From the IMG/VR virus record IMGVR_UViG_3300042691_025117, positions 1 through 32,619 of that record: a stretch of 32,619 nucleotides of DNA. One strand, written 5' to 3'. The notes below the pieces were generated by a model. The model saw only the letters and a program-made list of their open reading frames with translations. It was not told the DNA's origin and ran no database searches. The stretch is from a virus. Shown one piece after another: positions 10,201 through 18,000 of this stretch (positions are counted from its first letter, which is position 1; the number at the start of each line of letters is the position of its first letter). The translations under genes and the position numbers were made by a program.

Positions 10201-12336
10201 AACTCAAGTTCTATTACTGTAAGTGATTCTGGATTGTATGAATCAAATGTTGTTCTTTTTCCAAACACAACACCAAACTCTGTCATTCATACGATGTCAA
10301 TTGCTAATACAGGATTAGGACACTCGAATGGTACAATCGTATTCAATGATACAGGCATTGCGACAATTACAGCAAATGCTGGCGCAGTTGGTGTGAACAG
10401 TTGGATTAACTTTAGTAATAACATTGGTATAATTGGCTCAAGCAATCTGATTTCTGCAAATGCCCGTGTGTTTGTGAATACAACTGGACATATTATGAAT
10501 GTCACTGTGTATGCAAATGGCGTTTACTTTAATCCACCTACAATTTCTAATGTCTACACAAGTTTAATATATTCCGAAAACACAACGCCAATATCAACAT
10601 CGTCTTATACTAATGCTGTCTTTACTATTGCAACTTTAAGATATTCAAATCAACCCGCAGTAGTAACCGCTGAAGTTTATCCGTCAAATGGTTCAATTCG
10701 TAGTATCACTATACGAGATGGTGGTTTATACGCCAACTCCTTAAGAGTAACTTCAATTACTGCAAACGACGGTGCTGTTGCTGTAAACAGTTGGATAAAT
10801 CTTGATGGTTATTTGGGATACAATACATCAACAAATTCTGCAAACGCTCGTATTTTTGTCAATTCAACGGGATATATTGAAAATGTAACCATTTACGCTA
10901 ATGGATTCTATCGTAGTATTCCAGAAGTTTCAAATGTCTATACGAATCTAATATATTATGAAAATGTGGCTGCCATTTCCACTGCTTCATATAGTAATGC
11001 TGTGTTTACAATTACTACCGCAGATCGACCAACCACAATTGGTCAATTAATTGGTGTGCCGAACACATGGCCTGTTTCCGTTACTGGCGTGGGTCCAAAT
11101 GTTTCTGTAAATCCTGCAATAACATTCAATGGCGCATCACATCAAAATGGTTTTGTTACATTCTCTGGTGGTGATCCAATCGTCAACGCAAATGCTACGA
11201 TTGAAGTTTATGAATCAAATGGTGTGATTCGCAGCATTACTGTTACAAATCCAGGACTATATAGAACCGCTCCAACTGCAACGCCAAACAGCGTTCCAGT
11301 TTCAATCACAGAACTTTTGCCGTTGTTGCCTAATTTTGGCGGAACTGGGTTCTCAAATGGATATGTTAAAATTGTTGGTGGTGGCGCAAACACTCCAGCC
11401 AATATTCAAGTAGTCGTTAATTCTACTGGAGCTATTGTCAGATCACAGATAAATAATATCGGATTGTATGCTAATGGTGAAAATATCAGTGTGAATCCTG
11501 GTGTTCATACCATTACAGCAAACGCTGGTGCTATTGCTGTGAACAGTTGGATTTCGTTCCCAATCGGAACACCCGACGCATCTCAAAACATAGCAAACGC
11601 CCGTGTATATGTGAACACGACAGGTCATATCATGAATGTGTCTCTGTTCGCAAATGGCATTTACACAGTAACACCTAATATTTCAAATGTCTATACAGAC
11701 TTGACATATTATGAAAACACTGCTGCCATTTCAACCAGTTCATATACAAATGCGGTGTTCTCTATTGTGATGGGTCCGGTTATTCATAGAATTAGTAGCA
11801 CTCCATCAGTTAGTGGCACAACAGCAAATGGAAATGGAACGCAATTCTCTTTATCATATAATGCAAACACAAGTAATCTTGCAAGTTTAGTAGTTGCGAC
11901 AACTGCAAATGGTTTGCATACCGGTAATGTAGTCTTTACAGCAAATAGTAATGTTCTTACAAATGCCACATTTACAACTGCTGGTGTAGCCAATACACAA
12001 ACGATTGCGATTATTGATGTTGGTTTTGTTGAGACAAATACAGCAGCAGTAGGCACAGTAGAAGTTTATGATAATAGTTCGGGAACGATGCCAGTTGGAA
12101 CTGTTAATGGTGCGATTCGTAAAATAACAGTTACGAGCAATGGTGCGTATTATTATCCACCAACAATTAGACCGAATTCTGCTGGAAATAATGCGATATT
12201 GATTACGACTGCTGGAGCATTTACGCAGACTGCGAATTTACAAACAGCAATATTCTCTTATCAACCAAAATCTGTTTATACAGAAGATGGTATTGAAATA
12301 GAAACTGAAGATGGTATTATCTTCACAACCGATTAG
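7228..12336 (+). CDS. Giant baseplate structural protein at the gp7 position, with long repeat extension
   Basis: 1702 aa. Its position between gp6 and gp8 is that of T4 gp7 (about 1032 aa), but I recognise it only as the marine T4-like counterpart. The helical N-terminus (VPEFVRDEYPQFVAFLEAYY, KNLRTIKDVDDSID, LFKHLVELYRSKGAENSFKL, about residues 15-125) is characteristic of that counterpart. Residues about 707-781 contain DYFVDYSYVLSS and KKLLKELLHPVGM, which normally lie near the C-terminus of relatives. Here about 920 more residues follow, made of beta modules. GxGY repeats occur around 300, 483, 670, 860, 888, 958 and 1030, and three long TANxGxxxVNSW repeats lie at 1047-1135, 1177-1263 and 1429-1513. 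The protein ends in an acidic DGIEIETEDGIIFTTD tail. Very Asn/Ser/Thr/Gly-rich, it is probably an elongated, peripheral part of the wedge. Confidence 0.8.
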   Translation: MTTNLKTSLLVNRQVPEFVRDEYPQFVAFLEAYYEFLEQKQGTEINDLTTVSKNLRTIKDVDDSIDEFEQSFYNTYGALIPADVQANKALLFKHLVELYRSKGAENSFKLLFQLVFGEDLEVLLPKNNVLKPSASKWTIDNKLRINLDTFCLYKGDGTKKIFPLPQEIGFEDITVFVGGVLKEINVDYSVNKEYRQLIFNTAPQNNIEIKVDIRDFDFKLFVNRKVTGLSSGASAIIEDANRRIISDTFNLGLPVELLINAKSRRGTFLNGEVVSIPILDSNDELIEVRASTFSVIKRFTVVNSGSGYLVGDKVTVFGGNSSVNATGTVSEIFSGTLSSIVSLVGGAVFTNTSPIIPSGNGIYAIEAFVDGIDTSGTKSANNFLVSTDVIGSFNGSIHAANTVISCTNYGFVNANIPTGENASTRIIDALSYDRLTVGPITNVKILITGVPLDVPVSLDAFGALYGPNTNYRTVKSLGSIGSFKINHGGNGYKVGDEVVFGPSPIMTFGQGGAAVVGSVNAIGSIVRVDVANARVSGTVSLSGAPPSSSLQGTGTSFTNELKVGDIIDVNGESRMVATITSDTVLSVKDIDGITSNPFNKAHTNQKLGVFNYYPKGGQGYIQNNFPTVSVSSPTGVGANIEIASIASDGEQLQPTGNGVIGSIVTVDVVDPGSGYEFIPVSVVESANGVGAKVRAEVEQSYITTEGRWTTSDSIISSMERKIQGQDYFVDYSYVLSSKIEFYKYKKLLKELLHPVGMVDYSEYKKSQVIEGDDIVVKKKNVTTDEQFRTIGGRVNVGNGSIVVTGINTKFNTAAYLGIIEPVSRLTKIAVNGEIRTVNTILSNTIMLTIGEVANVVVANSGNGYVNGNLVFSNGGGTITSLSIRPGYNGSGYSNGIIVFKNVEEGVVAIANAEVYPSNGALRRVTLTTGGLYSDKPIAEPFEDPHLVFYSNTVTVTNLGRGYTKGKFIPIGGAPTRETQISFDVFSSNGSVNSSSITVSDSGLYESNVVLFPNTTPNSVIHTMSIANTGLGHSNGTIVFNDTGIATITANAGAVGVNSWINFSNNIGIIGSSNLISANARVFVNTTGHIMNVTVYANGVYFNPPTISNVYTSLIYSENTTPISTSSYTNAVFTIATLRYSNQPAVVTAEVYPSNGSIRSITIRDGGLYANSLRVTSITANDGAVAVNSWINLDGYLGYNTSTNSANARIFVNSTGYIENVTIYANGFYRSIPEVSNVYTNLIYYENVAAISTASYSNAVFTITTADRPTTIGQLIGVPNTWPVSVTGVGPNVSVNPAITFNGASHQNGFVTFSGGDPIVNANATIEVYESNGVIRSITVTNPGLYRTAPTATPNSVPVSITELLPLLPNFGGTGFSNGYVKIVGGGANTPANIQVVVNSTGAIVRSQINNIGLYANGENISVNPGVHTITANAGAIAVNSWISFPIGTPDASQNIANARVYVNTTGHIMNVSLFANGIYTVTPNISNVYTDLTYYENTAAISTSSYTNAVFSIVMGPVIHRISSTPSVSGTTANGNGTQFSLSYNANTSNLASLVVATTANGLHTGNVVFTANSNVLTNATFTTAGVANTQTIAIIDVGFVETNTAAVGTVEVYDNSSGTMPVGTVNGAIRKITVTSNGAYYYPPTIRPNSAGNNAILITTAGAFTQTANLQTAIFSYQPKSVYTEDGIEIETEDGIIFTTD
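10366..10632 (+). repeat. Long VNSW/ANAR repeat, copy 1 (protein level)
   Basis: 89-residue repeat unit in the gp7-position protein: TANAGAVGVNSWINF, then SANARVFVNTTGHIMNV, YANGVYFNPPTISNVYT and TSSYTNAVFTI. Copies 2 and 3 repeat the same landmarks in order. Confidence 0.85.
10756..11016 (+). repeat. Long VNSW/ANAR repeat, copy 2 (protein level)
   Basis: 87-residue unit with TANDGAVAVNSWINL, SANARIFVNSTGYIENV, YANGFYRSIPEVSNVYT and TASYSNAVFTI. It differs from copy 1 mainly in the loop after VNSW and at third codon positions, so the duplication is not very recent. Confidence 0.85.
11512..11766 (+). repeat. Long VNSW/ANAR repeat, copy 3 (protein level)
   Basis: 85-residue unit with TANAGAIAVNSWISF, ANARVYVNTTGHIMNV, FANGIYTVTPNISNVYT and TSSYTNAVFSI. 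It is separated from copy 2 by about 165 residues of GxGY-type sequence. Confidence 0.85.
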
Positions 12337-12344
12337 GCTTTCAA

Positions 12345-13271
12345 ATGACAACAGTTAAATTATCAGAACTAACCGAACTAACAACACCGTCATCGAATAC
12401 AGAAAAGACATTTTTACTGGTAACTGACACTCAAACCGGTTTAGCAGTTTCTAGGAAAATGTCCGTGAAAACATTAGATACATTGATGGATGTGACTCAA
12501 GGACAGGCAAACTTGGCATTTAATCATGCTAATAGTGGATTCAATCAAGCCAACGCAGCATTCATTCGTGCAAATAATTCTTTAAGTGCTAATAGTGGAG
12601 GAATAGTAACAGGTGATGTTTCCATTACTGGTAATTTAACCGTAACTGGTGTAACGACTTACACTAACACCCAAACCGTTTTAGTTGCGGATAATATACT
12701 TACTTTAAACGCTGCAATAGATCAATCGGCTGCTCCATCTTTAAATGCTGGATTAGAAATCGATAGAGGCAGTTCTGCAAATGTGTATCTTTTGTGGAAT
12801 GAATCTAACGACAAATGGACATTTACAGAAGATGGTACAAACTATGACAGTATTGGTAGTGCATCTACAGCTTCTTATGCCAATGCAGCATTTATACATG
12901 CCAACTCTGCGTTCATTCATGCTAACTCAGTATTCGATGTGGCGAATGCGGCGGCAGGAACAGATGTGACACAAAACAACAGTATTACGGCAGCATTTAA
13001 TCAAGCTAATGCTGCATTTGATATTGCTTACTCTACTTCGTTTTATGCTAATGCCGCATTTATACAAGCAAATACACCAAGTCATGTAGCAAATTCTGCT
13101 GCAATTTATGCTAATGGTGCTTTTGCTGCTGCGAATACTGCTGAAGCATACACAGCAGCAAACTTATCAACAGAATTGTGGGCAACATCACCACCCGCAA
13201 CTTTACAAGCCGCAATTGAAAGACTTGCCAATGTAGTGATAGTGTTAAATGGATATACTCCAATACCATAA
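12345..13271 (+). CDS. Fibre-like virion protein with ANAAF heptad repeats
   Basis: 308 aa, not assignable to a T4 gene. The N-terminus (KLSELTELTTPSSNTEKTFL, about residues 5-24) resembles the beta-rich attachment segment seen at the start of many marine phage fibre proteins. A first run of helical heptads follows (AFNHANSGFNQANAAFIRAN), then a beta-repeat segment (GDVSITGNLTVTGVTTYTN) and a domain with LNAGLEIDRGSSANVYLLWN and KWTFTEDGTNYDSIGS. From about 175 onward come many A-N-x-A-F-x-x heptads (SYANAAFIHANSAFIHANS, FNQANAAFDIAYS and so on). The end SPPATLQAAIERLANVVI is helical. Ala and Phe at fixed heptad positions suggest a long trimeric coiled coil or stalk. It sits between the gp7-position gene and gp8, so baseplate attachment is likely. 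Confidence 0.78.
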   Translation: MTTVKLSELTELTTPSSNTEKTFLLVTDTQTGLAVSRKMSVKTLDTLMDVTQGQANLAFNHANSGFNQANAAFIRANNSLSANSGGIVTGDVSITGNLTVTGVTTYTNTQTVLVADNILTLNAAIDQSAAPSLNAGLEIDRGSSANVYLLWNESNDKWTFTEDGTNYDSIGSASTASYANAAFIHANSAFIHANSVFDVANAAAGTDVTQNNSITAAFNQANAAFDIAYSTSFYANAAFIQANTPSHVANSAAIYANGAFAAANTAEAYTAANLSTELWATSPPATLQAAIERLANVVIVLNGYTPIP

Positions 13272-13277
13272 TAAATA
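13270..13277 (+). promoter_or_regulatory. Possible T4-type late promoter octamer before gp8
   Basis: AATAAATA straddling the end of the preceding stop codon, 6 nt before the gp8 ATG. If active, it would give a leaderless or nearly leaderless gp8 transcript. One mismatch to TATAAATA. Confidence 0.28.
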
Positions 13278-13283
13278 AAAATT

Positions 13284-15071
13284 ATGCCATCAGTAACTTC
13301 TAAAAAATTAGCTTATATTGCTGCGGTTCAATTCAAAGAATCGTTTTATGAACCCGCTCCAGAAATTGGATATGTTTTCATAGGTAAACACCTTGAATAC
13401 CCATCTGGTGATGTTCCAACCATAATCAGTGACACCACTTTTGACGAAAAGACGGCATGGGATAACATGTATGCCGCCAAAAAAATAACTGGTAATGATG
13501 TAGAGTTAGTTATTCCTAGAATTAACTGGACAGCAGGCACATATTATAAACAATATGATGATTTGGTTTCGTTGGAAAGTCTTGCGACATCTGATGAACA
13601 AATTGTTTTTTCCGTAACTGCTAACTCAGGTTCTTATGGTGTAAACAGTTTTATTACTTTTTCTAGCACAGGTAGTAATACTTCCGCTAACGCCAGAATT
13701 TATGTTCATTCAAATGGCGCTATTCAAAATGTAGTTGTTCTTTCAAATGGTGTGTACGGCCGAGGTGATACAGTAACAGCGGCTCCAAACACAGGTAATG
13801 CATCGTTGACTGTCACACTAAATCCAACGAGTGTTAAACCGATGTATGTAATGACATCGGAAAGAAATGTTTATAAGTGTCTGTCAAACAATAATTCAAT
13901 ATCTTCAACTGTAGAACCACGTGGTGATTATACTTCATCGAATGGTAATATTGCCACATCTGATGGTTACATTTGGAAGTACATGTTCAATGTTAAACCA
14001 TCAAATAGATTTTTAACTGATGAATGGATTCCTGTTCCAACATCCATAACTCAATTAGATTACGGTTCAAGTATTCTTGATGTAATTGATGGTGAATTAA
14101 CGACTATTGTCGTGACAAATAATGGTAATGGTTATTATGAAAACAATGTTCGTATTATTGACGCATTCACAGAAGGATGCACAGTATTGACATTGGCAAA
14201 TACAACAAATGTCGCAGCAAACATGTCGATATCAGGAACAGGTATCACAATCGGTTCTTATGTACAAAGCGTAGGGGTTGTTTTGGGACAGCCACAACTT
14301 ACACTTTCAACTCCAACATCAGGATCGGGTGGCGGAAACACAGCAGCAACCGCAGCACAATTGAGAACTAGAATATTTCTTGATGGTGATGGAACATCAA
14401 CTGTTGCTGCTGCCACAATAAACACTGTAGGAAATGTAGAAAAGATTTCAGTAACAACCATTGGAACTGGCTACTCACGTGCCAATGTGTTCATTTTTGG
14501 AACTGGTTCAAATGCTCTGGCCAGAGCAATTTTGGACATGAAATACGGACATGCGAACAATCCAGCCAGAGAATTAATGGCTAATAGCGTCATGGTTTGC
14601 AGCAGAATTGGTGAAATCGACACCACTGAAGGTGGCAAAATACCAGCAAATACAACGTTTAGACAATATGGAATCTTTGTAAATCCGCATAAATATGGTG
14701 ATGCCAATGTCGTTACTTCAGCAAATGCAAGTGACGTAATTTCACAAACAAGAACACTAACTTTAGTTCCTGGTGGAAGTTATTCTTTAGATGAATTCGT
14801 CTATCAGGGAATCAGTGCAAATAATGCAGTGTCTTATGGTTTTGTTTTGAATCAAACTTCAAACGAAATAAAAATTACAAATGTAAAAGGAACTTTCCAA
14901 ACTGGTGTTCCTGTTATTGGTGCTAATTCTGGTGTAAGTCGATTGGTGGTTAGCACACAAGACCCAGAATTTGAACCGTATAGTGGAGATATGTTATACA
15001 TCGAAAATGATGTTTCCACAAGAAGATTTGATGGTCAAGCAGAAAACATAAGACTTATTGTTAGATTTTAG
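13284..15071 (+). CDS. 8: Baseplate wedge protein gp8 with inserted repeat modules
   Basis: 595 aa against 334 aa in T4 gp8, the dimeric wedge protein bound to gp7 and gp10. Landmarks match T4 gp8 in order: EIGYVFIGKHLEYPSGDVP near the start, DVELVIPRINWTAG, MYVMTSERNVYKCLSNN, STVEPRGDY, ATSDGYIWKYMFNV, RQYGIFVNPHKYGD late in the protein, and the C-terminus GDMLYIENDVSTRRFDGQ followed by ENIRLIVRF. The extra length comes from insertions. Residues about 108-183 are a VNSF/ANAR module homologous to the repeats in the gp7-position protein, and residues about 265-410 hold another Gly/Thr-rich beta insertion. No Shine-Dalgarno sequence is obvious upstream of the ATG. Confidence 0.9.
   Translation: MPSVTSKKLAYIAAVQFKESFYEPAPEIGYVFIGKHLEYPSGDVPTIISDTTFDEKTAWDNMYAAKKITGNDVELVIPRINWTAGTYYKQYDDLVSLESLATSDEQIVFSVTANSGSYGVNSFITFSSTGSNTSANARIYVHSNGAIQNVVVLSNGVYGRGDTVTAAPNTGNASLTVTLNPTSVKPMYVMTSERNVYKCLSNNNSISSTVEPRGDYTSSNGNIATSDGYIWKYMFNVKPSNRFLTDEWIPVPTSITQLDYGSSILDVIDGELTTIVVTNNGNGYYENNVRIIDAFTEGCTVLTLANTTNVAANMSISGTGITIGSYVQSVGVVLGQPQLTLSTPTSGSGGGNTAATAAQLRTRIFLDGDGTSTVAAATINTVGNVEKISVTTIGTGYSRANVFIFGTGSNALARAILDMKYGHANNPARELMANSVMVCSRIGEIDTTEGGKIPANTTFRQYGIFVNPHKYGDANVVTSANASDVISQTRTLTLVPGGSYSLDEFVYQGISANNAVSYGFVLNQTSNEIKITNVKGTFQTGVPVIGANSGVSRLVVSTQDPEFEPYSGDMLYIENDVSTRRFDGQAENIRLIVRF
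13605..13833 (+). repeat. VNSF/ANAR module inserted in gp8
   Basis: About 76 residues: TANSGSYGVNSFITF, SANARIYVHSNGAIQNV and SNGVYGRGDTV. They align landmark by landmark with the three long repeats at 10366-11766 in the neighbouring giant gene. T4 gp8 has nothing like this between its IPRxxW and MxxxxxNVYKC-type segments. Confidence 0.8.
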
Positions 15072-15081
15072 AGGTTATTAA

Positions 15082-18000
15082 ATGCCATTAACTACGAATT
15101 TTAATGTTGATCCATATTACGATGATTTTGACGGTCAGAAAAACTATTATCGTACTTTGTTTAAGCCTGGACAGGCAGTTCAAAGCCGTGAATTAACACA
15201 AATTCAAACCAACTTACAAGATCAAATCAAAAAATTTGGTGATCATATTTTTAAAACCGGTTCGGTAGTTACTGGTGGTCAAATCACGATTCAAAATTGT
15301 AATTATCTTAATATCACATCTACATTTTCTGGTGCGGACATTTCAGCAAATAACTTCAATGAAAAAGTTATTGTCAACGCTGCAAATACAAAACGAGCAT
15401 ATGTTTTAAGATCATATAGTTCCAATGAAGCAAGGGGCGAGCCAATCACCTTTATTATTACGCAATCATATGGTGATCCTTTTACAGAAAACGAAACAAT
15501 CTATACAGCAAACAGTGATCCAACTGCAATCACATACTATGCAACTACAGCAAACGTAAGTGCATACGGCAATTCAAAAGCATTTTCAGTTGCATCTGGT
15601 GTTTTCTACTATGATGGATTCTTCGTTGAGAATCAACCTCAGTCAATTGCAGTAAGTAAATATTCCGCAAATGGTAATGCTCTGATTGGTTTTGTTGTAT
15701 CCGAAGATATCGTAGATTACACAGAAGATACAACTCTTCTTGATCCTGCACAGAGTGCATCAAACTTCCAAGCACCTGGTGCAGATCGTTACAGAATTCA
15801 ACTTACACTCGACAATCGTGCTCTTGATAGTACCGATTTGTCAAAATTTATTGAACTTGCACAATTCTCTGAAGGAACTCCACAAAAAGTTATTCAGACA
15901 CCAATCTATGGTCCAATTGGAGATGAACTAGCCCGTCGCACATATGATGAATCTGGCGATTATGTTATTGATAATTTCCAAATTTCATTAACTGATAGTG
16001 CAGCAAATTCAGCATATGCGAATGTTATTTTAGGTTCTGGTAAAGCATACATCAGAGGTTATGATTATCGAACGATTGCACCGACAACACTTTCTATTCC
16101 GAAACCAAGAGAAAAAGCGGCTGTAATTAATCAGAGAATTACATCCGATTATGGTTATTTCTTGTATGCGAATAGTTATTTTGGTAACTTTGCTACAAAT
16201 CAATATGACAATGTAGCAATTCTTTCAATTAACACCGGACAAATTCCATACAATTCTGTCGGTATCGTAAATACAAACATTCTTGCTAATTCTACTATTG
16301 GCACAGCAAGAGTGAAGATAGAGAAGTTTTATGCAGCGTCAGGAAATACACAAGATAGTGATAGTTATATTTACAAACTTTATGTTACCGATGTAAACAC
16401 TGCTTCCATTGGTGCTAACAATGGTTATGGTTATAACTCATCTGGTGCAGGCACAACAACTACAATTTTACTTCCTACTAATTTCGCAGCAAACAATGAT
16501 GCATACAAAGGTATGACATTACGAGTTGTGAACAGTTCAGGAAATCCTGCTGATAACACTCCACGTGTTATTACTGCATATACTGGTTCAACATGGACGG
16601 CAGCAGTTGATCCTCCATTTACAACTGCTCCTACGACGAATTGGCGCTTAATTATTGATACATCGATTGAGAGTGCAGAATCTTTACTCAGAACGAACAC
16701 AGCACTTTACAGAGTTGCCTCTGCAAACATTAGTCCCATGTCTAAGAATGAGTCTGTTGGTGCGCCGCCTTCTTCTTTATCATTAAATCAACCGCTGTTT
16801 CAACCAGTTTCAATACAAGAAAGAAGAAAAGAACCTTTATTGATTAAAATCGGTGAAAGCAATGTTGCCGATAACACTATAAGTGATTTTTCTTTTGCAT
16901 ATAAAAAATTGTATCAGGGAGTAACTTTCACTGGCACAGTATCTTCGGCACTTTCTTATGGCACAGGAGAATCACTACAAGCGGCACCAACTGAAGCATC
17001 ACGCAGACAATATTACAGAGTTGTTGTAAGTGATCCAATTACAAGTACCGTATATACCAGAGGACAAACTATACCTTCTGACAGACTTAGTGTTGATACA
17101 ACCGCTCGTACAATCACAGTATCGCAAGCAATAACTGGAATGGTGGTAAATGTCTACGCCACAATCAATTCATCGAATCCAACCTCAAAAACTAAAAGAT
17201 ATGTAAAAGCAAATACAGTTTTAGTTGATCCTGCTGGTGGTAGAGCCAACAACATATTTGGTAATAGTGCTGTTTTTGTTTCGTCGCCGGATGGGCAGAC
17301 AATTATTTCCGAAGCATTCTTGGAAAAAAGAGCGGGACGCCCACAAACCTTATTTGCTTCAGATTTACACTCCATCAATGCTATTCTAGATTTTGCTGGC
17401 ACAACAATCAGCACGGCAAATTACGAGGCTGGTGCATATATCAATGTGACCTCACGCTATACATTTGATACTGGTCAAAAAGACTCATACTATGATTGGG
17501 GTTCTATTACATTAAAACCTGGTCAAAACGCACCAAGAGGTCCTCTGCTTGTTCGTTACAATAGATTTACATCATCTGGCTCTGGTTATTTTAATGTAGA
17601 CTCATACACTCGTTTAGGATCAGAAGAAAATGGTGGTTTAGGTTTAGATTATGGTGCAATACCAAATTTTGTTTCTCAAGATGGTGCGATATACAAACTA
17701 TCAGATTATCTGGACTTTAGACCGGTTCGTAGAGATGCTGGTTCTTTAGGACAGAGTGACACTTATACAGCAAGTAATTTTGTTCTTGATGCTGACGAAG
17801 CAAATATTGGTACAAAAATTTCTGAACCAGATTTAGACATCATCACTGATTATGAGTATTATTTGCCTCGTGTTGATAGAGTCGTACTAACAAAGAATCG
17901 TGAGTTCAAAATACTACAAGGTGTTTCAAGCATCAATCCAGTCGTTCCTGTTGAACCAGATGATGCAATGACGCTTTATGTTTTGAAGTATCCACCTTAT

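Noticed and set aside
10366-11766. CRISPR-like or DNA-level direct repeats
   Set aside because: The similarity is at protein level, with many third-position differences, and the repeats are long and lie in a single reading frame.
7836-12056. Reverse-strand ORFs of 60-148 aa inside the gp7-position gene
   Set aside because: Codon-bias shadows of the long + strand gene; no recognisable motifs, starts or operon context.
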